Assembly: GCA_030151165.1 (NCBI GenBank)
Contig: JASLEM010000193.1
Span: 1-15,210 of the forward strand
Direction: 5' to 3'
Length of the DNA stretch: 15,210 nucleotides
Source: Burkholderiaceae bacterium
GTDB lineage: Bacteria > Pseudomonadota > Gammaproteobacteria > Burkholderiales > Burkholderiaceae
Positions 7,418 to 14,024 of this stretch are shown here, one piece after another. Position numbers and translations under genes: made by a program. The first letter of the stretch is position 1. Each line of letters starts with the position of its first letter. The notes under the pieces are model-generated. The model saw only the letters and a list, made by a program, of their open reading frames with translations, had not been told where the DNA came from and ran no database searches.

Positions 7418-7972
7418 TCAGGACTTCGGTTCAGCGTCCGTCTTGGTCTTCAGGTCGTTGGCCGCCTGCTGGTGCTTCTGCAGCGCCGGCAGCATCTTCG
7501 CGGCCCAGGCCTTCACGTCGGCGTCCTGGCCCTTGTCGGCTTCCTTCTGGAACAGCTTGATCGCGTCGGCGTGCGCCTTCACGCCGTCCGACTCGGCGTA
7601 GTGCTGGTCGAAGCTCGAGCCCTTGCGCTCGGACAGGATCTTCGTCTCGGTGCGCTCCATGATCGACGGCTTGTCCGACACCTTCACGCCCTTCTGCGAC
7701 GCCAGCGCCTTCAGGTCGTCCTCGGCCTTGGAGTGGTCGTCGACCATCATCTGCGCGAAGGTCTTGACGTCGGCGCTCTGCGACTGGGCGAGCGCGAGCT
7801 TGCCGGCGGCGACTTCGGCGTTGTTGGCTTCCGAGGCGTCGCGCAGGAACGAGGCGTCCTGGTGCGACAGCTTCGTGCCGGTGGCGTCGCTTGCGGCAGT
7901 TTGTGCTTGCGCGCCGGCGGCGGCGAGGGCCAGGACGGCGGCGGAGACGAGGGTGATCGAGTTGAACTTCAT
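7418..7972 (-). CDS. Exported DUF4142 protein
   Basis: The 184-residue product has a clean signal peptide (MKFNSITLVSAAVLALAAAG, cleavage likely after AQA at 21-23) followed by a helical DUF4142 domain (about 36-175). Family-typical segments are SFLRDASEANNAEVAAGKLA, VKTFAQMMVDDHSKAEDDL and the late FQKEADKGQDADVKAWA stretch. The start is ATG 7972 with AAAGG (7979-7983 on the opposite strand) six bases upstream. The mature protein should be periplasmic, a ferritin-like four-helix fold by family prediction; its function is not established. It has no Cys after the signal peptide, so it is not a lipoprotein. It is divergent from the nitronate monooxygenase gene, with 153 bases between the starts, and ends at a strong terminator. 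Confidence 0.9.
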   Translation of the reverse strand: MKFNSITLVSAAVLALAAAGAQAQTAASDATGTKLSHQDASFLRDASEANNAEVAAGKLALAQSQSADVKTFAQMMVDDHSKAEDDLKALASQKGVKVSDKPSIMERTETKILSERKGSSFDQHYAESDGVKAHADAIKLFQKEADKGQDADVKAWAAKMLPALQKHQQAANDLKTKTDAEPKS

Positions 7973-7997
7973 GGGATGCCTTTGTTGGTTGTTCGAT

Positions 7998-8014
7998 CCG
8001 TCAACGTTGGACGG
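7998..8014. promoter_or_regulatory. Inverted repeat in the divergent DUF4142 / nitronate monooxygenase spacer
   Basis: CCGTC-AACGTTG-GACGG has perfect five-base arms, and an inner CAACGTTG that is itself a palindrome. It sits 26 bases upstream of the DUF4142 start, in the spacer between two divergent genes, where an operator would be expected. No adjacent regulator gene explains it, and I could not place -35 and -10 boxes around it with confidence. Confidence 0.3.
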
Positions 8015-8125
8015 TGGAATCCTTCGGTGGCAAATGCTGCGCCCGCCGGCCTTGCCTGCTCGACGGCGACGCGGCCCTGTCCCCCGCCGCCGTCATGGCC
8101 GGGGCCCGCATGGCAACATCGCCCG

Positions 8126-9208
8126 ATGCCCACGCTGCCCGACCTCTCCACCACCTTCGCCCGCCGGCTGGGCCTCGACCTGCCGCTGATCCAGGCTCCG
8201 ATGGCCGGCGTGCAGGGCGCGGCGCTGGCGTCCGCGGTCGCCGGCGCGGGCGCGCTCGGCTCGCTGCCCGGCGCCGCGATGACACCGCAGGCGCTGCGCG
8301 ACGGCGTCGCCGCGATCCGCGCCGAGCACGCGGGCCGCGCCGCGCCGGTGAACCTCAACTTCTTCTGCCACCAGCCCCCCGCGGCCGATCCGGCGCGCGA
8401 GGCGGCGTGGCGCGCGGCCTTGCAGCCGTTCTACGACGAGCTGGGCGTGTCGCCGTCGGCGATCGTGAACGGCCCGGGCCGCCTGCCGTTCGGCGACGAG
8501 GCGGCCGACGCGATCGAGGCCATCCGCCCCGAGGTCGTGAGCTTCCATTTCGGGCTGCCGTCGGCGGCCTTGCTCGAGCGCGTGCGGGCGACGGGCGCGC
8601 AGGTCTGGTCGTCGGCGACGACCGTGGCCGAGGCGCGCTGGCTCGAGGCGCGCGGCGTCGACGCGGTCATCGCGCAGGGCGCCGAGGCCGGCGGCCATCG
8701 CGGCGTGTTCCTGCCCGAGGGCGCCGAGCCCGACATCGCGACGCAGGTCGGCACGATGGCCTTGCTGCCGCAGGTGGTCGCGGCCGTGCGCGTGCCGGTG
8801 ATCGCGGCCGGCGGCATCGCCGACGCGGCCGGCATCGCCGCGGCGCTGCGCCTCGGCGCGGCCGCGGTGCAGCTGGGGACGGCGTTCCTGCTGTGCACCG
8901 AGTCCACGACCAGCGCGGTGCATCGCGCGGCGCTGCAGTCGGAGGCCGCGCGCGTGACGGCGCTGACCAACCTGTTCACCGGCCGGCCGGCGCGCGGCAT
9001 CGTCAACCGACTGATGCGCGAGCTGGGGCCGATGAGCGCGCTGGCGCCGGCATTCCCGACGGCCGTGAACGCACTCGCGCCGCTGCGCGCGGCGGCCGAG
9101 CAGGCCGGCAGCGGCGATTTCTCGTCGTTGTGGGCCGGACAGAACGTGGCCGGATGCCGCGCGATCGGCGCGGCGCAGCTCGTGCGTGAGCTGGCGGCCG
9201 GCCTCTGA
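8126..9208 (+). CDS. Class I nitronate monooxygenase (2-nitropropane dioxygenase family)
   Basis: This 360-residue FMN-dependent TIM-barrel enzyme should oxidise alkyl nitronates, such as propionate-3-nitronate, in the cytoplasm. Visible family motifs are the N-terminal LPLIQAPMAGVQG (19-31), VVSFHFGLP (137-145) with the candidate catalytic H141, QGAEAGGHRG (184-193), the phosphate-binding AAGGIAD (227-233) and QLGTAFL (249-255). Length matches bacterial class I enzymes. ATG 8126 gives the conserved N-terminus; the frame stays open upstream to 7337, but that stretch is the shadow of the DUF4142 gene. No clear Shine-Dalgarno precedes the start. Some family members have other activities, such as quinone reductases, but the SFHFGLP and EAGGHRG motifs favour true nitronate monooxygenase. 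Confidence 0.92.
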   Translation: MPTLPDLSTTFARRLGLDLPLIQAPMAGVQGAALASAVAGAGALGSLPGAAMTPQALRDGVAAIRAEHAGRAAPVNLNFFCHQPPAADPAREAAWRAALQPFYDELGVSPSAIVNGPGRLPFGDEAADAIEAIRPEVVSFHFGLPSAALLERVRATGAQVWSSATTVAEARWLEARGVDAVIAQGAEAGGHRGVFLPEGAEPDIATQVGTMALLPQVVAAVRVPVIAAGGIADAAGIAAALRLGAAAVQLGTAFLLCTESTTSAVHRAALQSEAARVTALTNLFTGRPARGIVNRLMRELGPMSALAPAFPTAVNALAPLRAAAEQAGSGDFSSLWAGQNVAGCRAIGAAQLVRELAAGL

Positions 9209-9220
9209 CCTGGCCCCGCG

Positions 9221-9238
9221 GCACGGCGCGCGCCGTGC
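9221..9238. terminator. 18-bp perfect palindrome between convergent genes
   Basis: GCACGGCGCGCGCCGTGC is a perfect palindrome in the 45-base gap between the convergent monooxygenase and beta-propeller genes. As RNA it folds on either strand into a seven-pair stem with a four-base loop. No T-run follows on either strand, so if it ends transcription it does so in a non-classical, possibly bidirectional, way. Confidence 0.45.
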
Positions 9239-9253
9239 GCGGCGTGGGTCGGA

Positions 9254-10600
9254 TCAGCGGACGACGATGCCGACCGGGCCGGCGCCGCCGCTCGAGATCG
9301 TCGCCGGGCTCAGCGGGGTCAGCACGCCGCTGACGCCGATGCTGTACTGCGAGATCGTGCCGTCGCCGGTGTTGGTGACGTAGGCGTACTTGCCGTCCGG
9401 GCTGATGCTGACGCCGCTCGGGTGCGAGCCCGCGGCGACCGTCGGCGTCGACAGCGCGGTGAGGCTGCCGCCGGCGAGGCTGTATTCCGAGATGTTGCCC
9501 GAGCCGTAGTTCGCGACGTAGACGAAGGTGCCCGTCGGCGTCACCGCGAGGCCGCGCGGCGTGCTGCCGGTCGACGTCGAGGTCTTGACGCTCAGGACGC
9601 CGGTGCCCGACGCGACGTTGTAGGCGACGAGCTTGGCGCTGTCGGCCAGCGTGACGTACACGTAGCTGTTGTTCGGGCTGACCGCGATGCCCGCCGGGCT
9701 CGTGCCCTGGCCGCTGGTGCTGGTGGCGGCCGTCGTGAAGGCGGTGAGCGCGCCGCCGGCGCCGATGTTGTAGCCGGAGATCGTGTCGTCGCTCTGGTTC
9801 GTCGCGTACAGGTGCGTGCCGTCGGCGGTCACCGCGAGCGCGTACGGGTTGATGCCGGAATCGGTGGCGCCCGACGCCGTGGCGAGGCCCGTGCTGCCGA
9901 TGCTGAACGTCGAGATGCTGGCCGCGCCGTAGTTCGCGGCGTAGAGCGTCTTGTTGTCCGGCGACACGGCGAGCGCGAGCGGCGAACCGGACGGGCCGCT
10001 GGAGACGGCCTGGGCGTTGGTGCTCTGGACGCTCAGCGTGCCGTTGCTGCCGATCACCAGGTTGGGAATCGCCTTGTCGTCGGAGAAATTGACCCACGCA
10101 TGCTGGCCGTCGCTGCTGGCGGCGAGCGAGGTCACCGCGCCGTTCGAGGCGAGCGTGGCGGGCGAGGCGGCGGTCAGCGCGCCGGTGGTGCCGATGTTGA
10201 ACTGCGCGAGCGTCTCGCCGATCGAGTTGGCCACGAACACGGCGTACGGGCGGCACACCACCTCGACGCTGGTGACGCTGCCGGAGCCGCCGCTGCCGCT
10301 GCCGTTGGTGACGGAGCAGGTGCCGTTCGACGGCTGCGAAAGCACCGTGACGCTGTAGCTGCCGCTCATCGAACCCGTGAACGCGAAGCTCGTGGCGGCG
10401 GACGGGACGCTCAGCGTCGTGCCGTTGTCCGAGAGGATCAGGCCGTCGCCGTTCAGGCCGCTGACGCTGCCGCCGAGGGTGTAGCTGCTGCTGCCGCCGT
10501 CATCGCCGCCGCCGCCGCAGGCGGTCAGGGCGAGCGCGATCGCCGTGAGGGCGAAGGCGGTCTTGAGGCGGATCGGGGACACGAAGGAGGGGTTTGTCAT
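9254..10600 (-). CDS. Seven-bladed beta-propeller lipoprotein (lactonase/YncE-like)
   Basis: The 448-residue product begins with a lipoprotein signal ending in LTAC, lipid-modified Cys at 28, followed by a Gly/Ser-rich linker. Residues about 40-117 form a small domain with the pattern SGLNGDGLILSDNG and a late CSVTNGSG with paired Cys, seen at the N-terminus of many betaproteobacterial surface lipoproteins. The rest is a beta-propeller: seven repeats of about 45 residues, each with a strand like VYVAN or LYATN preceded by P-x-G/A-(L/I)-AVSPD-type turns, and a final GPVGIVVR strand that would close the ring. It resembles the lactonase/YncE propeller group but has no clear catalytic or metal residues, so enzymatic activity is doubtful; a binding role at the cell surface is as likely. 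Start ATG 10600 is chosen because it gives the signal peptide; an in-frame extension to 10690 is rejected. Confidence 0.88.
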   Translation of the reverse strand: MTNPSFVSPIRLKTAFALTAIALALTACGGGGDDGGSSSYTLGGSVSGLNGDGLILSDNGTTLSVPSAATSFAFTGSMSGSYSVTVLSQPSNGTCSVTNGSGSGGSGSVTSVEVVCRPYAVFVANSIGETLAQFNIGTTGALTAASPATLASNGAVTSLAASSDGQHAWVNFSDDKAIPNLVIGSNGTLSVQSTNAQAVSSGPSGSPLALAVSPDNKTLYAANYGAASISTFSIGSTGLATASGATDSGINPYALAVTADGTHLYATNQSDDTISGYNIGAGGALTAFTTAATSTSGQGTSPAGIAVSPNNSYVYVTLADSAKLVAYNVASGTGVLSVKTSTSTGSTPRGLAVTPTGTFVYVANYGSGNISEYSLAGGSLTALSTPTVAAGSHPSGVSISPDGKYAYVTNTGDGTISQYSIGVSGVLTPLSPATISSGGAGPVGIVVR

Positions 10601-10634
10601 GAGCTGGCTCGCGCGGTCGGCTTGAAGTGACTGA

Positions 10635-10663
10635 ACTGTAGGGCCCGGCTGGCGATCGCAGGG
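10635..10663 (-). promoter_or_regulatory. Candidate promoter of the beta-propeller lipoprotein gene
   Basis: On the - strand TACAGT (10640-10635) fits a -10 box (four of six to TATAAT), 34 bases before the start codon. Seventeen bases upstream is CCCTGC (10663-10658), which is not a sigma-70 -35 box. The same CCCTG-N18-TACAGT arrangement occurs upstream of the glycine-zipper lipoprotein gene. Confidence 0.35.
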
Positions 10664-10765
10664 CCGGAAATGGCCGGGATTTGACGGCAATTCGAATGCC
10701 AGAGCGTAAAGACGGTGCGAATGGCCGTGCTGGAATGTGTCGTTCGACGCGCCGGTGCAACAGCC

Positions 10766-11188
10766 TCAGCCGCCCTGCACGAGGCTCAGGAACGCCGCCG
10801 GCAGCAGCTCGCCCGCGGTCGCGACGACGAGCGAGCCGTCCTGCGCATCGCTGGCGACCGGCGCGTCGGCATCGGCGAATTCGCGGATCACCTGGCGGCA
10901 GGCGCCGCAGGGCGTGATCGGATGAAGCTTGACGGCCGTCACGCCGACCGCGCGGATGCGCTTCGCGCCCGCCGCGATCGCCGCGCCGATCGCCACGCGC
11001 TCCGCGCAATTGGTGAGGCCGTAGGACGCGTTCTCGACGTTGACGCCCAGGTGGACGCGGCCCTGCTCGTCGAGCACGGCGGCGGCGACGCGGAAGTCGG
11101 AGTAGGGTGCGTGCGCGTTGGGCAGCACGGCGCGCGCGCGCTCGACGAGCTCGCGCAGCTGCGCCTCGGTGACGGGCGTCGCGCCCAC
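10766..11188 (-). CDS. cdd: Cytidine deaminase
   Basis: This 140-residue zinc enzyme should deaminate cytidine and deoxycytidine to uridine and deoxyuridine in pyrimidine salvage. The zinc site is complete: C61 and the proton-shuttling E63 in NCAE, and C94 and C97 in PCGAC. The substrate-binding FRVAAAV (32-38) and NVENASYG (50-57) motifs are also present. The length suits the small homotetrameric class. The start is GTG 11188, which gives the normal N-terminal helix TEAQLRELVERARAV and the YSDFRVAAA region; there is no strong Shine-Dalgarno, so coupling to the gene upstream is likely (the small protein's stop lies 11 bases before). It appears to be the last gene of a three-gene operon with a hydrolase-GAF protein and a small protein. 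Confidence 0.95.
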   Translation of the reverse strand: MGATPVTEAQLRELVERARAVLPNAHAPYSDFRVAAAVLDEQGRVHLGVNVENASYGLTNCAERVAIGAAIAAGAKRIRAVGVTAVKLHPITPCGACRQVIREFADADAPVASDAQDGSLVVATAGELLPAAFLSLVQGG

Positions 11189-11199
11189 GCCGGCGCCGC

Positions 11200-11382
11200 T
11201 CAGAGCGCCAACCCCGAGGCGCGCACGGCCTGCTCGAACGACTCGCTCAGCTCCGCCGGCGCGGCGGCGAGCAGCGCGCGCGCGCGTTGCAGCAGGGGCG
11301 CGGCCGATGCGGCGCGGAACACGAACTGGACGATCTCCTCGTGGGGCGGCTGCGCCAAGGCGGCGTCGCGGTCAATCGTCAT
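11200..11382 (-). CDS. 60-residue small protein of unknown function
   Basis: This short gene overlaps the end of the hydrolase-GAF gene by 11 bases and ends 11 bases before cdd, so it is embedded in an operon. It starts at ATG 11382 with GGGAGAA about 14 bases upstream, inside the hydrolase coding sequence. The product is acidic-to-neutral, rich in Ala and Leu, and predicted to be two helices: a first segment with EEIVQFVFRAAS, and a second with LLQRARALLAAAPAELSESFEQAVRASGLAL. There is no signal peptide, membrane segment or Cys. I do not recognise a family. Gene-like codon use and tight spacing on both sides are the evidence that it is real. A cytoplasmic helper or an interaction partner of the hydrolase are the likeliest roles, and neither is shown. 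Confidence 0.6.
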   Translation of the reverse strand: MTIDRDAALAQPPHEEIVQFVFRAASAAPLLQRARALLAAAPAELSESFEQAVRASGLAL

Positions 11383-12526
11383 GCAGAGGTTCTCCCGTGT
11401 TGGCGAGGGCCAGCGACTCGCGGATCTTCTCCGTCGCGGCCCAGAGCGCGAAGACGAGCGTCTTCAGCGTCGGATCGTCGGGAGTCTGCAGCAACGCGGG
11501 AACGGTGTCGAGCCCGTCCACGTTGAGCACGCCGACGACGTCGCGCGCCACCGTCAGCTCGCGCTGCATGACGAGGCGGCCGATCGGCAGCGACAGCACC
11601 CACTGCAGGCGCGGGTTGACGCGCGCCTGCTGCGGCCCGGGCAGCACGCCGGCGGTCCAGCTCGCGCCGCGACGGCGGATCGAGAACGGCGTGCCGTCGG
11701 TGAACGCGCGGCCGGTGCTGCCGTGGTCGGGCTCGAGCTCGATGTCGTGCTCGGGCGCCCAGGTCATGTTGTCCCACGCGCCGGGAATCATGCGCAGCAT
11801 GCTGGCGCTCGGCGCGAAGAGGTTGGCGCGGACGAGCTCGACGTCCACGCCCAGCTGCGACGCGGCCAGCGCGCGGATCTGCTGCACGAGCGTGCGGATG
11901 CGCCGCAGGTGGTCGTCCGGCAGGCGCGGGTAGGCGATGAAGCGCGCCCACTTGTCGTAGTTGGCGATGTTGAGCACCTCGCTGTGGCCGCCGGCGATCA
12001 CCTGCTCGTGCACGCCCGCGGGCGGCGCCTCGAACCCGAGCGCGCCCGACGCGCCCGCGCGCGGCGCGACCACGCCCGCGACGCGCGCGAACAGCGCGGC
12101 CGCGCGCACGACCCAGTCGCCGGTGGCGCGCTCGTTGCGCACGGCCTGCGCCCAGCGCTTGCGCAGCAGCGTCGCCTCCCACGGGAAGTCGCGCCGCACG
12201 ATGCTGCCGGTGAGCACGACGCGGTCGAAGCGCAGGTTGCCGTTCTCGGCCTCGAGCACTTCCATCGCGAGCCAGGTGCCGAAGCTGTGCGCGATCACGC
12301 TCACGCGCTTCGCGCCGGTACGGTCCATCAGGTCGCGCAGCTCGCCGCGCAGCCATTGCACGCGGCTGGCGCGCGTCCATGGCAGGACGAACGACAGGAT
12401 GCCGAAGAAGCCGTAGTCGAGGTGGTACGGGACGAGCCCGTAGCGCGCGAGGTAGGGCGTGATCTGCTTCTGCCACTGGCCGCGGGTGCGGATCCCGTGC
12501 AGCGTGACGACGATCTTGGTGGGCAC
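11372..12526 (-). CDS. Alpha/beta-hydrolase fused to a C-terminal GAF-like domain
   Basis: The 384-residue product has two parts. Residues about 1-200 are an alpha/beta-hydrolase: an HGIRTRG oxyanion-type motif (10-16), a nucleophile elbow AHSFG (79-83, S81), and GGHSEVL (179-185), whose H181 is the likely catalytic His. The elbow is a variant of GxSxG with Ala first. The HGIRTxGxW start is that of the hydrolase branch found alone or as an N-terminal effector in multidomain proteins. Residues about 222-375 look like a GAF domain: NLFAPSASMLRM, the GSTGRAF loop (269-275), VLSLPIG (310-316) and VVGVLNVDGLD (330-340). The start is GTG 12526 with GGGAG nine bases upstream. No signal peptide or membrane helix is seen, so it is cytoplasmic. 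An esterase or lipase gated by a small ligand bound to the GAF part is the simplest reading; the substrate and ligand are unknown. Confidence 0.8.
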   Translation of the reverse strand: MPTKIVVTLHGIRTRGQWQKQITPYLARYGLVPYHLDYGFFGILSFVLPWTRASRVQWLRGELRDLMDRTGAKRVSVIAHSFGTWLAMEVLEAENGNLRFDRVVLTGSIVRRDFPWEATLLRKRWAQAVRNERATGDWVVRAAALFARVAGVVAPRAGASGALGFEAPPAGVHEQVIAGGHSEVLNIANYDKWARFIAYPRLPDDHLRRIRTLVQQIRALAASQLGVDVELVRANLFAPSASMLRMIPGAWDNMTWAPEHDIELEPDHGSTGRAFTDGTPFSIRRRGASWTAGVLPGPQQARVNPRLQWVLSLPIGRLVMQRELTVARDVVGVLNVDGLDTVPALLQTPDDPTLKTLVFALWAATEKIRESLALANTGEPLHDD

Positions 12527-12556
12527 TGGCGATGACTCCCGGCGGGCGCATCACCG

Positions 12557-12575
12557 CTTCCGGGAATGCCGGAAG
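12557..12575. promoter_or_regulatory. Inverted repeat upstream of the hydrolase-GAF gene
   Basis: CTTCCGG-GAATG-CCGGAAG has perfect seven-base arms around a five-base spacer. It lies 31 bases upstream of the hydrolase start and just beyond the terminator of the preceding gene, inside the 55 bases where the operon promoter would have to be. It could be an operator or an mRNA leader hairpin. Confidence 0.4.
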
Positions 12576-12581
12576 GCCAGG

Positions 12582-12606
12582 AAAAATGCGAGCCCGAACC
12601 CGCATT
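12582..12606 (-). terminator. Intrinsic terminator after the glycine-zipper lipoprotein gene
   Basis: On the - strand the arms AATGCG and CGCATT (12606-12601 and 12590-12585) extend through a G-T and a G-C pair to a stem of about nine pairs with a UCGG loop, and the 3' arm runs into TTTTT (12586-12582). It sits about 80 bases beyond the lipoprotein stop and separates that gene from the hydrolase operon. Confidence 0.75.
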
Positions 12607-12685
12607 GTTGGTGGCCGCAGGCTCAACACGTGAGCCCGGCCCGGACGAGGCCGCTCCCGCGGCCCGCGTCGCCGGGAAACCGGTC

Positions 12686-13228
12686 TTACTGGGCCGGGAC
12701 GGGCGCCGGTGCCGTCGGCGGCGGCGCGTACGAGACGGGCTGCTGGTAGGTCGACGGATAGGTCGCGCCGGTCACGGTCGGCGCCTTCATCACGCGGACG
12801 CGGCCGCCGGTGGTCACGATGATCACCGGCTCGCCGATGGCGAACGTGTCCTGGCCGAGGCCTTGCGTGACGAGGCGGCGGTCGCCGTTCTTCAGCTGCA
12901 GCATGATCTCGACGGCGTTTTCCTTCGTCGCGTTGCGTTCGACCGCATTGCCGACGACGCCACCGGCGATCGCGCCGAGGATGCCGACGATCGCGCTGCC
13001 GCGCGGGCCGCCGACGTTGGAGCCGGCGACGCCGCCGATCACCGCGCCGCTGACGCCGCCGATGCCGCTCTGGCTGCCATCGAGCACGACCGGACGCAGC
13101 GACAGGATCGTCGCGTCCTGCACCGACGACATGCGCTGGGCGTCGTAGCGGCTGACGACGTCGGGGTTGGCGGTCACGCAGGCGCCGAGCGAGGCGAGCG
13201 AGGCGACCATGATGATGGTCTTGAACAT
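12686..13228 (-). CDS. SlyB-like glycine-zipper outer-membrane lipoprotein
   Basis: The 180-residue product has a lipoprotein signal with lipobox LGAC (14-17), lipid-modified Cys at 17. Residues about 56-95 form a glycine zipper of repeated G-x-x-x-G spacing (GIGGVSGAVIGGVAGSNVGG, then GILGAIAGGVVGNA), as in the 17-kDa surface antigen and SlyB families, a membrane-associated hairpin. A small beta-rich region follows (about 105-150), with GQDTFAIGEPVIIVTTGGRVRVM, and the tail is Pro/Ala-rich and probably disordered. The start is ATG 13228 with GGAGA upstream. The protein probably sits in the inner leaflet of the outer membrane and helps stabilise the envelope; SlyB in enterobacteria is stress-regulated, but no such control is visible here. 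No overlapping neighbour; its own terminator follows. Confidence 0.87.
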   Translation of the reverse strand: MFKTIIMVASLASLGACVTANPDVVSRYDAQRMSSVQDATILSLRPVVLDGSQSGIGGVSGAVIGGVAGSNVGGPRGSAIVGILGAIAGGVVGNAVERNATKENAVEIMLQLKNGDRRLVTQGLGQDTFAIGEPVIIVTTGGRVRVMKAPTVTGATYPSTYQQPVSYAPPPTAPAPVPAQ

Positions 13229-13355
13229 GAGGATTCTCCGAAAGGTCCTTGTGGCAACGCCCTCGTGCGGCGGGGCGTTGACACGACCGAGATGGTGGCT
13301 CATCAGGGCAAAGCAATTGCCGGAGGTGAGCGTCCCGTGGGTAAAGAAGTGTGCG

Positions 13356-13384
13356 ACTGTAGGCTGTCCGAGTCCGCGCCAGGG
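13356..13384 (-). promoter_or_regulatory. Candidate promoter of the glycine-zipper lipoprotein gene
   Basis: On the - strand TACAGT (13361-13356) and CCCTGG (13384-13379) are separated by 17 bases, matching the arrangement before the beta-propeller lipoprotein gene. Here the start codon is about 127 bases further downstream, so a long leader would be implied. Confidence 0.3.
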
Positions 13385-13440
13385 CGAATGTTCCGTCGAG
13401 TTCAGCCCGGACTCAGCCGTGGGGGCTTCCGCGCGGCGAC

Positions 13441-13998
13441 CTAGCCGTGCAGCCGGCTGTGCCGCGGCACGCTCGCCAGCAGGAACTCCATCTGGTCGGC
13501 CAGGATGCGCCGCCCGCGCAGGATCATGTCCTCGTGCAGGCTCGGCACGTACGGGAGGTACATCAGCGCCATGTTGGCCTCCTCCGGCATGCGGTTGCCC
13601 TTGCGGCCGTTGCAGGAGCGGCAGGCGGTGATGCAGTTCATCCAGGTGTCGAGGCCGCGGCGCGAGACGGGGATGATGTGCTCGCGCGTGAGTTCTTCCG
13701 TCGCGTAGCAGCCGCCGCAGTAGGCGCAGACGTGGCGGTCGCGGTTGAACAGCTTGCCGTTGGTGAGGGCGGGCGTCTGGCGCCAGGCGCGCGACGGGAT
13801 CGACCCGCGCACCGCGATGATCGAGTGCACCTCGATGCGCGACTGCAGCCCGGTGGCGCGCTGCATCCCGCCGCGCATCACATGGCACGGGTCGCCCAGC
13901 GTCCACGCGACGGCGTCGCAGGCGTACAGGATGGCGGCCTCCTTGACCGTCATCCAGGCTTGTGGCCTTCCCGACACGTCCAACTGCAGCACATCCAT
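13441..13998 (-). CDS. Stand-alone HNH endonuclease
   Basis: The 185-residue product has a typical zinc-supported HNH nuclease module in its C-terminal half: CAYC (91-94), the catalytic-type H107 in REHIIPVSR, N121 in WMNCITACRSCN, the second zinc pair C126/C129, and N130 with KGN after it. This is the compact McrA-like form common in bacteria. The N-terminal half (about 1-80) has no recognised domain; it may bind DNA or a partner. The start is ATG 13998 with AAGGAG (14014-14009) ten bases upstream; an in-frame GTG at 14007 is too close to that site. There is no toxin-antitoxin, phage or intron feature next to it, so a homing or phage origin is not supported. Target sequence and function are unknown; relatives are widespread, chromosomal and often uncharacterised. 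Confidence 0.9.
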   Translation of the reverse strand: MDVLQLDVSGRPQAWMTVKEAAILYACDAVAWTLGDPCHVMRGGMQRATGLQSRIEVHSIIAVRGSIPSRAWRQTPALTNGKLFNRDRHVCAYCGGCYATEELTREHIIPVSRRGLDTWMNCITACRSCNGRKGNRMPEEANMALMYLPYVPSLHEDMILRGRRILADQMEFLLASVPRHSRLHG

Positions 13999-14024
13999 CT
14001 TGGACACACTCCTTGTTGACTCCA

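Noticed and set aside
7337..8125. In-frame upstream extension of the nitronate monooxygenase to 7337
   Set aside because: It would fuse 263 shadow residues antisense to the DUF4142 gene onto a complete enzyme whose normal N-terminus is at 8126.
9254..10600. Repeated segments in the beta-propeller gene as a DNA repeat or CRISPR-like array
   Set aside because: The similarity is at protein level, about 45 residues per blade, and the DNA units diverge. There are no constant repeats with unique spacers.
10766..12526. Hydrolase-GAF and cytidine deaminase as an anti-phage system
   Set aside because: The deaminase is a full, ordinary Cdd with the salvage-enzyme motifs, and no nucleotide cyclase, nuclease or other defence gene adjoins it. 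The hydrolase architecture is reported as unusual without claiming defence.
10715..12535. Open frame of 606 codons on the + strand across cdd and the hydrolase gene
   Set aside because: No recognisable motif and shadow-like composition; it spans three well-supported genes on the other strand.
13441..13998. HNH endonuclease as part of a mobile intron, phage or defence island
   Set aside because: No intron structure, phage gene, integrase, methylase or target-site repeat is next to it. A stand-alone chromosomal HNH gene is the simpler reading.
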